Shown: positions 38,946 to 51,800 of the stretch, piece after piece
Numbering within the stretch: position 1 is the stretch's first letter
How the letters are laid out: every line of letters starts with the position of its first letter
Source of the DNA: Chaetorhynchus papuensis
Lineage: Eukaryota > Chordata > Aves > Passeriformes > Rhipiduridae
Length of the DNA stretch: 64,000 bases
Direction of reading: 5' to 3'
Assembly (NCBI GenBank): GCA_013396525.1
Contig: VWYX01000208.1
Span: 369,611 to 433,610 of the forward strand
Made by a program: the position numbers and the translations under genes
Notes under the pieces: model-generated
Database searches by the model: none
What the model saw: the letters and a program-made list of their open reading frames with translations, nothing else
What the model was told of the DNA's origin: nothing

Positions 38946-41024
38946 TACCTTATATATTACAGGGCTCTAAGAGAGAAGAGGTGAACTCTTAGAAAAGGAA
39001 TTTAAAAAAACGAGGCTTCACAAGAATTCAGTTATTAAGATCTGCCTCCAAAGGTGAGGATTTTATATCTCCTTTTTGTTAAAATGGGGGTTGCACAGTG
39101 GGAGACGAGGAATACCTGCAGGATCTTTATAAGCAAGGTGGGTTCTGTAAAGCGCCCTCAGTTCAGATGGGAACCCTCATCAAGCTCAGCAGAGGCCACT
39201 CTGCAAGGCAATGCCAGTAATTGCTTTGGCCAGACGATTTATATCCTTTTCCCATTGTTTTCAATGTGCTCCACACCTAGTGTGGACTGTCTGCTCTACT
39301 ACTGGCCTCTGCTACAGTCTGAAGTAGGAGTGGATATGGCTGAGGGGTCATACTGCCTGCTTCAGCTCAGCAGTGCAGTCTATCACCATTTTTCTTGTCA
39401 TAATCAGGAAAAGCATTATGAAAACTTCCTACCATTGTTAGCTGATCAGTTTTGGAAGAGCAATAAAAGCAATGGGGAAGAGATCATGCATAAATAACAC
39501 CAAGATCAGAGAAAGTCTGATTGCCTTCTGTCCTTTATTCCTCCACAGCAAAACAACAGCTGAAAAAGCCTCCTTCCAGTCAGCTATCATAGGAAGAAAT
39601 GATGGAAGCATCCATCATCATTGGGATAATATTTTGCTAACTTCCCAAAAGTGACTGTACAGCCATCATTTTACAAATGACCAATCTGTGTGAAAAAGGA
39701 AGATTATCGGGCAGAAATAAACCAATCTAGAAGCCATGCACATACCCCTTATCTCCTTCAGTCTCATCACTCCCTCCATTCCTTAGTGATTTGGTACATG
39801 TACCATATAAACTACAATTTTAAAAAAATCGCCATCCTATCTAGATAATTTTTAGAAATATCCTTTGGGCTGCCTTTCCTGAAGCTATGCCTCTATGGAT
39901 ATTTGATTTCTGGCAGAGACAGTAAAAAAATTTTTGTCTCAGAAAAAAACCCAGAAGAATAAACATAATTCCTGTGTTAAGCTAAGACTAAATAGTGACC
40001 TAGGAGTATCACTGATGCATCTGCTGCTTTGCTAACCTATTTGGTCAGCTGAATCCTTGTATGGGTTCCTCAAGACCCATTTGAATGACCTAAGATGGTG
40101 CAGGTTTACAGGAGAGACTGCTTTTAGAGGCAATTGTCAGGTAAGCATTCAATATCTCAAAGCTTGTCTAAATAATATATCTGACCCATAAATGATTTAA
40201 ATAAAAAGAACAAAGATATGATCTGGTCACTATTAGAACTGCCAAGGAATCAAAGGCTGGTCAGCTGAAAGAGGAAACTATTTGGTATAAATCATCCTTC
40301 AATTCAAAGTCCAGACTAAGACTTTTGCATTCCCTTTAGCTGGTCTTGTTTATGTCAACTGTTCAAATTATCTCTTCCTTTTTTTTACAAAGATGGAGCT
40401 ATCTTCATCTATTTCGCTTTCTTTTAAAAAATAGAAACAATCTTTCAAATCTTTGTGAGTTTTGGTTTTTTTTTGGCAGGACACATTGGCTTAAAGAACT
40501 ATTATATATGAAAACAGTTATTCACTGGTATGGATAAAATTAGAACTATCTAAAAGCATAGCCACTGCATTGTTCAGATGATAAGGTCAATGTTACTGAA
40601 CTGATTTGTCTTTGCCAAACAGCTGCATAAAATTAGAGCAATCTTTTGTCCTTTTTAAATTGTCTCTTATCTATTTGAAAATGCACTTTTTAAAAAGATA
40701 AAACCTTTAAGAAAGGCAATGACATTGCAGATATTCATGACAAGATCTACACAAAGCCAGTGAAGAATCCATTCCATTCCATTCTCAGTGGGAACGGCAC
40801 TGCAGTATTTGAAAGTGAATTAAATATTTTCTTTAGATTCACAAATACAGATTTCTTCAGCATGACTGCTACAGAAACAGCAAATTACTTTTCATTTTAT
40901 ATGGAAAAGACAATGATCTCATACTTGTACAAGGCTGAGTGCTAGGTTACACAACAAATGGATCTTCATGAAGAGCATAATGGTGGTATTGACCTTGTAT
41001 ACAAGTTTCAAACCACTGGGTCTC

Positions 41025-41408
41025 TCTTACAAAGAATGCTGAGAGAGTTGGGCTGGTTCACCTTGAGAAGAGATGACTGAGAAGGGCCCTCATCTGTGTC
41101 TGTAGTGTCTGAAGGCAGGGTGTCAGAGGATGGACCAGGCTCTGCTCAGTGGTGCTGAGCAACGGGACAAGAGGCAGTGGGCAGAAACCGATGCACAGGA
41201 AGTTCCACCTGAACATGAGGTAGAACTTCTTTACTGTGTGGGTGACCAAGCACTGAAACAAGAGAGGCTGTGGAATCTCCCTCACAGGGGATATTCAAGA
41301 GCTGTCTGACACAATCCTGTGCCATGTGCTCTGGGATGACCCAGAACAGGGAGGATGAACCAGATGACCCACTGTGATCCCTTCCAACCTGACCCATTCT
41401 GTGGTTAC
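41025..41408 (+). mobile_element. CR1 LINE fragment abutting an LTR-like repeat
   Basis: CR1 3' region: 'aatgctgagagagttgggct', 'gggtgtcagaggatggacca', 'gttccacctgaacatgaggt', 'ttccaacctgacccattctg'. Its 3' end lies directly next to the LTR-like repeat that follows, so one may have inserted beside the other. It is a different subfamily from the 22 and 38 kb copies. Confidence 0.9.
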
Positions 41409-41439
41409 GTGTTCTAATAGCACAGGATCTGGATTTTGT

Positions 41440-41989
41440 TAATGAGATGATATGGACATGATAATGAGGAGAGTGATATGAATGATATGGACAGTAGAAC
41501 AGAACATTTTTCTCTTATCAAGGACGGTAGAACAGAACAGCACGGCCTTGGAGAAATAGATAAAGGATGTAACTTAGGCAAACAGAAGCCATGCAAAATG
41601 CAAGCAGGATGCCAGCTCAGCTCTGCAAGGCTGACAAAGCAGAAGTTATGCAAAACAGCGATATTGCACTTACTCAAAAGCAGGGGTCAAGGAACAGTCA
41701 CCTAAAAAGGACAAGGGACATTGAAGACAGACCCCAAGGAACCTATAAGGACTTCTGATAAGAGGTGAGACTATGTAAAAGAAAGTAAAACATATATTCC
41801 AAGTAAGGGGCAATAGCTAATGAATATGTGAACATTTTTGTATGATAAACACTCTGTTTACCAACAATGCTTGGGCATTCAACTGGAGACAGGATCCTCT
41901 GAGTGACGAGCATGCTGCAGTAAGGAATGCCAGCTCTCTAATACCCAAAACCATGTTAGAATGTTTCTCTCTGGCTGACTGCGGTATCA
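41440..41989 (+). mobile_element. LTR-like repeat, copy 2 (probable solo LTR)
   Basis: This is the second copy of the repeat at 35.2-35.7 kb, in opposite orientation. It ends ...GGTATCA at 41989. Near its start a segment containing 'gtagaacagaac' is present twice, 33 bases apart (41494 and 41527), and 'gatatggaca' also recurs (41449 and 41481). No gag, pol or env coding sequence is present beside it. The start is uncertain. Confidence 0.65.
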
Positions 41990-42503
41990 GTATGTTCCAT
42001 AATTTCATTTTCATTAACTTCAATAAAAATACTTACGAACTAAAAGAGCTATGGATTCTTGATTTTGAATACAGTACCATCAGCTCACAGATGAAAGACA
42101 TTTGTGCTTTAATGAAATCAAAAAAGTGTAGCCAACTGAAAATAAGCTTACTTGTCTAGCCAACTTACAGAAAAAAAATCTTGTAAATTGTTGTCCTGTC
42201 AAAGCTGAAATGAGAACAAGATTAAAAAGAGAACACATTTCAAAAGCAATTGTAGTTGAGGGGCATGTTGTACACTAGCATTCCTCTCAGCATCACTTTA
42301 ATCTCTCATTTTGGGTACTGTCTAGTTTTCTTTCACTGACTTCCTGGCTTAGAAGAAACCCCATCTATCTTCCCAATGGGAAGATGAAATCCTGGCAGAG
42401 TCAGCAACTTTTCTTTTTTAAAATAAGATAATAAACACTGCTTTTTATTCCATCAAAATATTTTAAGATTACAGATTTATACCTAAAATATTTTACTAAA
42501 GAT

Positions 42504-42531
42504 TTTCAGCATCTGTTCACAGATGCTGAAA
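42504..42531. repeat. Perfect inverted repeat, 13-bp arms, 2-base loop
   Basis: Arms tttcagcatctgt (42504-42516) and acagatgctgaaa (42519-42531) are exact reverse complements around 'tc'. The flanks do not pair further. Confidence 0.85.
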
Positions 42532-45112
42532 TATTTGCATGGTATTTGTGTACATGTTTGCCCTCATTTTTATGAAGAATTTTTCAAATTACACAAAGAT
42601 GATTAAAGCAGGTATGACTACCATTACTCTCTCATGGCTCTGCTTTCCTTTGAAGAGTAAATGAAATTTTATTGTACTATCCATTAAATTGCTTTCATTA
42701 AATGCATTTGTGCTGGGATCTTCTTGGTGTATAGGATTTCATCTCATTAACTGGAGAGATTCCCAATTAAATGTATTTAGTGGATACCTACAGGCTGGGA
42801 GAAGGGGAACAGTGGCTGCACTACGGATTTGCAGAAAAGGCATTTTTGCCTTATGTGGTAACTCATAGACACATATCAGCAGAAGTTGCTTAAAATAATT
42901 GAGAGATGGAAATTTACCTAAATACCGTTGCAAAATCTGGCCCCATCTTCGAGACCCAAGGAAAGAGTCAAATCTTTGAAGAAACATCTACAGCATCCGG
43001 GGTGAAGACTCAATGTAAACATCAGCACAGCAAGTAGAAGACTCTACTCCTATGAATACACTTCATCCTGCTATTTAACTCTATGCAACATCAAAGACAC
43101 ATTTGCAGGTACAGTCTTGGAGAGCCAGCAACCTAAGACGCCACAACAATGTCACTTGGTATGCAGGGGGAGGTTAAAAGGAGGATTAAAACCAGTCAGG
43201 CACAATATATTAAAGGAATCCATGACTAATGGGGTGTGACAGCAAAGGGTTTCATTCTTTGTAACAGAATAGATCCCTAGGGCTGGAAGTATTAGTCCAC
43301 TGTGCCTTTATCACCTTGGAATTTTTATGGTTATTTTTGATGAATTCACATTTTTGTAATTACCTTTTTGACATTAAGCCAATTTTCACTTTTAATTAAA
43401 TCCATAAATAACCTTAATTCTTCAATAAAAGGTTTTTTGTTCTTATTTTTTATTATTATCACAGTCAGGAAATATTTCAAATACCAAAGCATAATGTTAG
43501 TTAGTAATTATAACTTCTCAAAGGTCCAGTAACTAACTATGTTGTACCCTGTAAACATTATGCAAACTTTATCTGTGTTTTAAGTATCTGGCATGATAGA
43601 AGCCACAATTTTTCTTTTCTTTTTGTAAAAGTTTGGCATATTTCCCCTTCCATATATTAATACATCCCAAGTGACCAGTGAGCATAAATAAATCCTTATC
43701 AAAGAGGGATGAAAAAAATGGAGAATTTTAAGTCTAGAGTGTGCTCACAGAGAGTGAAGTGAGGAGTAAAAAGGGCCAAGTTTAACCTGTTTGGCACAAA
43801 GAGGGAACAAAAAATGAGTGAAATCAAATAGTGATTGAAATGCAGGAAGGAAAATCTGACACATGAGAAAACAAGAGAAGCATTAAACTGTTATTTCACC
43901 CTCAATGACAGTAACACTACAGCAGACTTTAATTACTATATTAAGGTCCATTATGCCAATTTTAATTGAGGCAGTAACACAAATTTCTCAGAATGCAATG
44001 TGTTGATCATGCTTGTAAGACATGGTGTCTGGATGGCCAAGTTGCACTTCTGGGACAGGCAGGACGAGGCTCACAGACCTCAACTGGCAGTCCTGCCTCT
44101 GGGCAGAGTTCACAGGAACAAGGGAGCCAAAGAACTACTTACTAAGCTGAAAATGAATGCTCATTTACTTCACCTCTGATACAGGAGTGGACACACGTAA
44201 GTTTAAAGGAAATCCCTTATGAACACTGCAGGTCAGCCTCTGCTGCCATGTCCTGCTTCAACAAACCACTGAATCAAAACCTACTCTTCCGGTTTTTATA
44301 CTGCAGCTTGAAATATTGCCACTCAGTGCTTCCAGTGCTACACAAGCAATTTTCTTGCTACTTTCTGTGAATGGATGGGCATTTAACTTTAAAACTTCTA
44401 AACTATAACTTGTCCACCAGGGCGTTGACATCTCAAAGGTTTATCTACCCCTCCCTTGATGCATGTTTCCCTTTTATCAGAACCGGGTTCCTTTAAAATG
44501 AAAGTTTAGACTTTCAAACAGAATAATCCAAATAATCTAACGAAATTGTGCCAGTGACAGAAGTTACGATGAAAAAATGCTCAAAGAAAAATATCATTCC
44601 CTTAGGTCGCAACTCAGCTCTTTAGAGGTGCACTTATACATATAAACAGTTGATGACTCGTGGACTTGATATCCACAGGAAATCAGCATTGTGAAATATC
44701 TTGGTGTTGGAAGTATCTGGAATATGGAAATATAATTTAGAGCTTAATCTCACATACTGCCCTCATCCTTCCATCTTAGACTGGCCAGTATTTTGTAATA
44801 CTGTGTATTTACCAAGTGGCAGAATTTGAAACCAAGCATTTCTGTTTGCAAAAATCATTTTTATTTGCCTTGTTATGTATGCTTAGTGATTAACCATCAC
44901 ATCAGAAAACATAAATATTTAAATCAGGCAGCCTCATTAAGTCAAAGTTGAAATTATCTATATATGAACCACGTCTACCTATAATTTGCTGTTTTTTCTA
45001 ATTCACAGTCTGAAATCAACCCAAGTACTTGAAGATGGATTGAAACATCTAATACTGTAACACTGATTTCTTCACATAAGCTTTACACCAGTCAAAACAG
45101 TAAAAAAATTAC

Positions 45113-45223
45113 CTTTTTCTTGACTTGTTGATCTTTAGAAGAATGGGCTTTCACATGCTTTCTCAGGGAACTTGGATCTGTGTATCGCTTAGTACATCCC
45201 GGAATCTGACATGCATAAGGTTT
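45113..45223 (-). CDS. GLIS3: GLIS3 coding exon: zinc finger 5 and basic tail
   Basis: This exon encodes 37 codons, phase 0 at both ends. It begins KPYACQIPGC and contains one complete C2H2 finger with C-x4-C-x12-H-x3-H spacing (second half TKRYTDPSSLRKHVKAH). It ends with a lysine-rich tail (SSKDQQVKKK) that continues into the next exon; in mammals the end of the finger array also serves in nuclear localisation. The acceptor is TTTTTGATTTAG after a T-rich tract, and the donor is AAG/GTAATT. Joined to the previous exon it reads THLDT-KPYACQ, the normal inter-finger linker of the family. The intron separating it from the finger 4 exon is only 1400 bases, the shortest in the window. Confidence 0.97.
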
Positions 45224-46623
45224 CTAAATCAAAAAGAAAAACAATAAAGCTGCTGTTTCATCACAGATTATTTTAACTCAAGAGAATCCTTTTTGAGCCT
45301 TGAGATGCTGCAAACCACATTACTACAGAACAAAAATATTGTACATTATTACAAGCAGAATGCTTGGCAATTTGTTAGAAAGGGAAAGGATGAAGTAAAG
45401 CTTTTAAGGAAGACAAACGAAAGGAAAGCTTTCATTTCAGCACCTTTCATTGTTACCTTGTTTTTTCTAATCAGTACAATGAATATTGCTAGATATACTT
45501 ACAATTCTTCCACCCTCAGAGCAATCTTTGACTTAATCAGAAATTACAGTCTTTAGTGAATCAGGTAAAGAAACTGCAGTAAAGGCCCAGAAAGACTGTT
45601 TAGGATTATAGAAGGATCCGCTTCAGAAAAAGAGAACAAGAAAAAGTGTTAGTTTACTATATTACAAAAAAGGCAAGCAAAAACCAAACCAAGCACTGAA
45701 TACTGAAGTTTCAAAAGTATAACATACAAAAAAAGTTCATTTTAATGTGAAATACGGACCAACTCCTTCAGCTTACATTTTGTAGTAATACTTCATTTTG
45801 GAAAAATATCAATCCTGTCATATATTTATAGTTTTCTTAAAGGAAAGCCCAATAAATCGAACTCATATAAATATATTATCTTGCCTGTTCAAATCTGTCT
45901 GTCTTCCCTGAAGACTTGTGGGTTCACAATATAAAGTATTAAATGAACATTAGGTCAAACTGTTTCCTGAAATTGGCTATTTTGCAATTTATCCACTTAT
46001 GTTTCACAAAGCATTTCTGAAAACACCTTGTACGAATAATTAACTTGCCAGCCATAGTATCAACTATTCAAAATGGATAATTTATTTTTTTAACAGCCAT
46101 TTAATTCAAATGGCATTGTTTTAATTGTATTTCTGGACTTCTGCCCTTTGGAAACTGTCTCTGAGAAAACATGATCTTTTGTTCTGAAACAGAGGTTTTT
46201 AAACAAATCTCAGCTGTGACTCAAATTTACAAGCAACAATCTGTTAGCATGAAAATTTTGAGATTTATAAAATTATTCTACCTCTCTTGACTTTCTGATA
46301 CATGCCCCAGCCTTTGCTTTTTGTCAAAGAAAAGCACTTATTATCACAGATGGCTTTAGTTTCCCTAAAGATAAGCTAAGCTGGAGAAAGCTGCTGCCTC
46401 TACCTGCAGCAAAGACCATGAAACTGTGGTCTTTTCATCAACTAGCTTGGTCCATCTTCTTGCATGCTTAGATTACTGGGTCACTTTTGAAGCAGCTCCA
46501 ACAGCCTCATCAGACCATCCACCCTCCTATCTCTTACGGGCTACCTCTGCTGTCCCCAAGCTGGAGGAAAGGAGCAGATGGTCTATTGTACAGGGGGCTG
46601 CAATGGGACTTCTGTGTCCTTAC
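45224..46623 (-). other. GLIS3: GLIS3 intron between the finger 4 and finger 5 exons
   Basis: The 1400-base intron has donor GTAAGG and an acceptor with a T-rich tract ending GATTTAG. It is the shortest intron in the window. It contains no recognised repeat. The 100-codon plus-strand frame at 46426-46734 overlaps the exon antisense and is a shadow of it. Confidence 0.8.
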
Positions 46624-46785
46624 AGTGTCCAGGTGTGTCCTCTGGTGCTTGGCGCGGTCGCTGGAGTTGCTGAAAGCTTTCTGGCAGCCAGGGTGCTGGC
46701 AAAGGTACGGCTTTTCACCCGTATGGCTCCTTAAGTGAATCTTGAGATTTTCTAGTCTGGAAAAGGCTTTCTTGCAACCCTCAAA
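46624..46785 (-). CDS. GLIS3: GLIS3 coding exon: end of zinc finger 3 and all of zinc finger 4
   Basis: This exon encodes 54 codons in phase 0 at both ends. Residues 1-21 (FEGCKKAF...HLRSH) complete finger 3: its second cysteine is here and its first must be in the upstream exon. Residues 22-26 are the TGEKP linker. Finger 4 follows, with the pattern C-x4-C-x12-H-x3-H (CQHPGC...HQRTH). The exon ends HLDT. The acceptor is TTTTCTAG before TTTGAGGGT and the donor is ACT/GTAAGG. Fingers 4 and 5 of GLI/GLIS proteins make most of the base-specific DNA contacts, which explains the near-perfect conservation here compared with the later exons. A Lys follows the second Cys of finger 3 where, from memory, mammalian GLIS3 has Glu. 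The split of finger 3 between exons matches the known GLIS gene structure. Confidence 0.97.
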
Positions 46786-48629
46786 CTAGAAAAGAGAAAG
46801 AAATTATTTGAAAGGAAAGCACACAAAGTAAACTGCAACAGCAAACACCGAACAGAAGGGTAAAAGGGTGTGCAGAGACCTCCAGCCTGCTGTGGCTGGG
46901 TAGCTCTGCAGGGCCTGGCTTCTCAGCACGGGTGTTGCTGCAGGGTTCAAACCATTGAGAGTGTAAAAATGTACCTATCCTCCCTGCACATGGCTGCATT
47001 AGGAGAGCATGTCCTACATTTTGCAGATGGCCCACTGAGACCCAAAGGGACCAACCAGCTGAGAGTACAGCACCTGTCTGGGTAACACAGCACCAGGTGA
47101 TTCTCCCCCCTGTAGCACACCGAGAGCAAAATGGTCACTGTGAGGTTCCCGAGACCTCTGCTAACCATCCCTATCTCAGCTCCAGGCTTCTTTGGATATT
47201 AGCAACTGACCCTAATGGAGGCATCTCTTCGTACCAACCCAACCTACAGAGCAACAGCAAAGACATGCAGGGAAATATCAGTCTGCTCTGCCTTGCATTT
47301 AATGGTGATGCAAAAAGTAAAATGATTTCTGAAATATATTTTTTACCTTTCTGCCCTTAGTAAATGCATGAAGCACTAAAAATACTGTAAGCCTGTCAAA
47401 ATAGGATGTAACTCCTATGGGGAACCAATAATCATGGGGCACAGTACTTCTATACTTAATCAAGTACTACATCTGTGGAGAAATCTATGTTTATAGGAAC
47501 AGAAAACAAGATTTTCATCTATCATGTTCTCATAGTATACTGTAACCTAAGGGAAAGTAAAAGGTCCATTCTGTTCGACACCAACATTTTTATATGCACT
47601 TGATTTCAATGAGACTTAAATATTTATGACTATCAGGACAGGCTTTCTAAAATTCTATCAGTCAGGATCAATTAATCATTAATTTCAGTTGCTGTATATG
47701 CCACCATGCAACGTCTAAAGCTTCTGATGCATAACATGTTAGTTTGCAGTTCTTGCATACTTGCAAAAGTAATAAAAAAGTAATAAAGTAGCAGATATCA
47801 AACATTTTTAATGCTAACACAAAAATTTCCATAATTTCACTACCTATTAATTACCTATTAATTTTATTCACTTGAGAAGAAACACGCCATTTTTCACCAG
47901 TGTCAGAATAACACAACTAAATTTTATTATATATTATGCAGTGCATGTATGTTTACAAAAGCACAGGTAGGAAAACTGACATAAATCTGAGCATAATTAG
48001 TATGCCTTTCTTACAAATCAGTAACATCCTCAGAAAAAGAGAAAAAAATATCTAAAATTTGTATCACTTAATTTTAAGCACATCTGTGTTTTTGATTACT
48101 GCAAAAAAGAATTACAAGTTCAAAGAATAAAATAAAAATCACATCATCTATAAACCATAATATTAAGAAACTGAAGCTTGATAAAGAGGATGAACCACCC
48201 CACGATACCATAATTGCAATTTATCTTTCTCACACATTCATTTCAGAAAATGTCTCAACCCATGAAGCTTTTTATTTATATTCCATCCCTTTATACAAAG
48301 TGAACCAGTGCTTTTCAGATGATCAATTTTGATTTCAGATTATCCAGATTGACCACTGAACATTAATTTATGCTTGTATAAATAGCGTTGCCTTTATGTT
48401 TATGGAGCTTTAGCATGCACACAAAACATTGTTGCAAGTGTAAAAATATTTTTACTCTTAAGGATGTATTTTTAGAAAATATTACAGAACAAAACAAAAA
48501 ATAAAATACACTAATATATCTTACAACTGGCTTGATAAAAATATCACATTTTTCTAGGAAAAAGTAAAGAGTGGAGAAAGCATAAAAATATGGAAGCTAA
48601 AAACTGATATAAGAAATTAATCACAAAAA

Positions 48630-48885
48630 TGATAGAATTATAGAATGGTTTGGGTTGGAAGGGAACTTAAAGATGATTTCATTCTAACCCCCCCTGCCAT
48701 GAGTAGGGACACCTGCTAGAACAGATTGCTCAATGCTCCATCCAGCCTTGGCTTGAACACCTCCAGGGATGAGGCATCCACAACTTCTCTGGGCAACCTG
48801 TTCCAGTGCCTCACCACCCTCACAATAATGAATTTCTTCCTAACATCTAATATAAATGTATTCTTTCAGTTTTAAGCTTTCAAAA
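48630..48885 (-). mobile_element. CR1 LINE fragment, 3' end
   Basis: Reverse-strand CR1: 'tatagaatggtttgggttgg', 'ccccccctgccatgagtagg', 'catccagccttggcttgaac', 'gggcaacctgttccagtgcc', 'atgaatttcttcctaacatc'. It is relatively well preserved. Confidence 0.92.
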
Positions 48886-51800
48886 AAAATGACCTTCAAA
48901 AAGCAAAATAATTGAAGAGCACCTATGTTAAAATTAGAAAGAAATCTACTGATTAGCCCATCTTATACAGACAAATTATTATTTTGTAATAATTTCATAA
49001 AAGAACAACCATTCATTCTAATGACTATAACTATGCTGTACATAAGCATAATTGTAGTACCTCAAGAAGCCATTGATTTTATAGGGTAAAACAGATCAAT
49101 GAACAAGCTGTAAAAGCATGACTCTGTTTTGTTTGTTTGGCAAGTTATTAAACTTTGAATCTTCAAGCATGCAAACGAACTTAAACATGTAAATGATTGT
49201 TTACATGGTTGTAAAATTACTATTAATTTTAAATGGGCAAAAATGTTTAAGTAAGCAGAACCGGGGAATGTTAACATAAAAATTTAAGAATTGCTATTTT
49301 TAAAGACTTCTGCATTGCTCAGTATAACTTGGAAGAAAAGATAGTTCTCTCTTGCCTCCACAGCCTTAAATTACTGTCTGGCATATTCACAAGGCAATAT
49401 ATAGTTGTTTATTGCTGAAAAGGTCATTCTAGCAAAACAGAGTCTACAAGCCTGTATTATTAAAAAGACCATCTTTACTCAACAGTTAATGAATCTTTCC
49501 TCTATAACTCAAATTTCTTGAAGCCTTGGAAATCTCTGATTCTTAAGATAAAAGGAATGAAAAGATAACTCTTTTCAACAACACAGCATACACTCTATCC
49601 TCATAAACAGATCTCAGTGGAAGCATCGCAGACAAGGCAGGATTACTTAGAGGGGGAAGAAGTCAGGGAGTTGATAGCTGCATTTTGAAATGGAACTCAT
49701 AGTTTTCTAAGATATTAACTCTTGTAGTCACTTAAGTATATGGCATTCATTTAGCATTCTGAATATGTTTAACAGTCCTAAACATATGCCTGATTAAACA
49801 GGGTTTTTTGCAAGTATTATGTGGAATTAATTGTGCAATGTTTTCCTAAACTGCAATACAGAAATCACAGTTACTGAGCTTTTATTTTTACTACTGCATG
49901 CAAATTGAAACCATTAAGTAGCTCCTACAGAAAATTTCCCCTCTGTACTTCCTAAAGTTCTTTTTAAAACACATGCATGTTTACTTTCTCCTTTTATAAG
50001 GACAGTTATGAAAAGCAAGAAACAATGTATTTACAGGGAAAGGTAAAGCACGTCAACAGAAAGAAAAAGCTGTGTTTTGACTTTAAAATATTCATATTCT
50101 CATGAAAGCACTGTTTGTCCTTGCTTACGCAGCGATGATGTTCAGCATACCAGGCAACCCTCCTGTGAAATGACAATATAATTTCATAGGCTATATAAAA
50201 TAACCTGTTCAACATCCAAAGACCTACTGGATGCACTATGCATTTCTGAGCCCTGACCGGAACTCAACAGCCACCTTCACTTTAACATACTTTTAGACTC
50301 TTAAACAATAGAACAGCATGGTAACACCTGTGTGAATACTTCAGTATCAGTAGCAGATAATCAATGACCAAGTGACTAAGAAATCAGTCCGTTTTCTCTG
50401 CAAAAGGAACTGTTCTGATTATCTCAGTTGATCACTAGTATACTAAGGATTGAAAACCTTGTTCTGGCAGACCTCTGTCTGAGCTCTGACCCATTCACTG
50501 AACAGTATGTAGTCTTCATTTTAAAAGTCAAAGACAGTCAGCCCAACTTCTTCTTAATCCCCTATCTAATATAATCTGGTATTAAATATATTCACATTCT
50601 CCTGCCTGAATTTATTTTGCTTTTGCATCCAAACGGTGTATTTTCTTTTGTCATTTTTCTGCTATATTAACATTGTAAGCAATGTAAAAGGTAACTTTTG
50701 ATTCTAGGTATTTTCTGTTATCAAGTCATTTAACCTTCTCCCAAACAATTTATACATATCAAAATTATTTGCTTTTTCACTATACACAATGCTTTCTCAG
50801 ACCTACTTTGATATTGATTCCAAATCCCCCCAAAAATGAAATTAATTGCTTTTAGAAATACCGACACCTGAACAGTATTTGATTTTACAGAAATGTTCAA
50901 TCGAGTACACAACACACTGTTAACTGTCTTCAAGTTTGGGCTTTTAATATCTTTTTTCATCTGAACCAATTATACAGTGATCCACAAATATTTTTAAGCA
51001 TCACAGTAAGGATCATCTTTTATTTTCTGAATTGTGAAGGATAAGCATTTCCCTTCTCCATGGTCATGTGTGAGGAAATATTTATGGGATATTATAATAA
51101 ATACATTTCATTACATGTTCCTCATCTGGTCTGTCTCGAAGTTTACTGGGACAGGTGTGGTTTTTCCTTTCTAAATTTGACTTTGCTAAACATTAGCCTG
51201 CCTATAACCATTAAATTGCAGCAGCTGACTTTCTGTGTACAAGAGCTAGCTATTGTTCACACAAAATCTCAATAACAAACGAGGGTATTTTGGTGACAGA
51301 ATACATTCAATCTTCAATAGAACTGAATACATGTCTCAGGCAAGAAGCAAAAGAGACTGAGAGCCCCTCAAAAGGCTCTGGTATAGAAAAACACATGAGC
51401 TGCATCCAAATGACCTCAGAAAGTTAGATATGGCATGTACTTGATGGAAAGGTGAAGAACTCTTCAAATCTCTGCCAATCTGACTTGGGGGAAATCAACC
51501 CAACCCTAAGCACACACAGAAGACATATTAACCAGGTGGTTCAAATGCATACCCAGAGTTTCAAAATACCAGCTTGTTTGGCTTAGTAACCTATTCAGTC
51601 ACAGGGAACCTTTGATGATGCAAAATGAGAAGAAAAATGTGCACCCAGAAGCTAAGATACGTATCAGAGGGGAGAGATTCCTCACTGATTTTAAAAGGTC
51701 AACAAGATAAGAAACTTTACGCTAGCAAAAATACTCTCCATGAAAAACCATAAGAAAATAACCAACATCTCTACCTTCCATGCCTTTTCTTCATTAAGCA

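Larger units (their letters stand above)
28007..45112 (-). other. GLIS3: GLIS3 intron, 17106 bases
   Basis: This is the longest complete intron here, between the finger 5 exon and the first post-finger exon. It collects most of the repeats: CR1 copies at 29.4, 36.2, 38.3-38.9 and 41.0-41.4 kb, an inverted pair of LTR-like repeats (35.2-35.7 and 41.4-42.0 kb), a (CA)22 array, a perfect hairpin at 42.5 kb, and the 120-base assembly gap. A small CpG-rich patch lies at 36830-36915. No second gene is supported. Confidence 0.75.

Noticed and set aside
38215..38984. Several overlapping open frames on both strands
   Set aside because: They coincide with a GC-rich CR1 copy and its broken ORF2 end; none is an intact gene.
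39054..39497. 147-codon plus-strand open frame
   Set aside because: It begins with GTG, has no domain, and is not flanked by plausible splice sites.
46426..46738. Plus-strand open frames over the finger 4 exon
   Set aside because: They are antisense shadows of the conserved zinc-finger exon on the minus strand.
45113..46785. Assignment to GLIS1 rather than GLIS3
   Set aside because: The fingers alone are similar, but the downstream exons carry GLIS3-type segments in the GLIS3 order.
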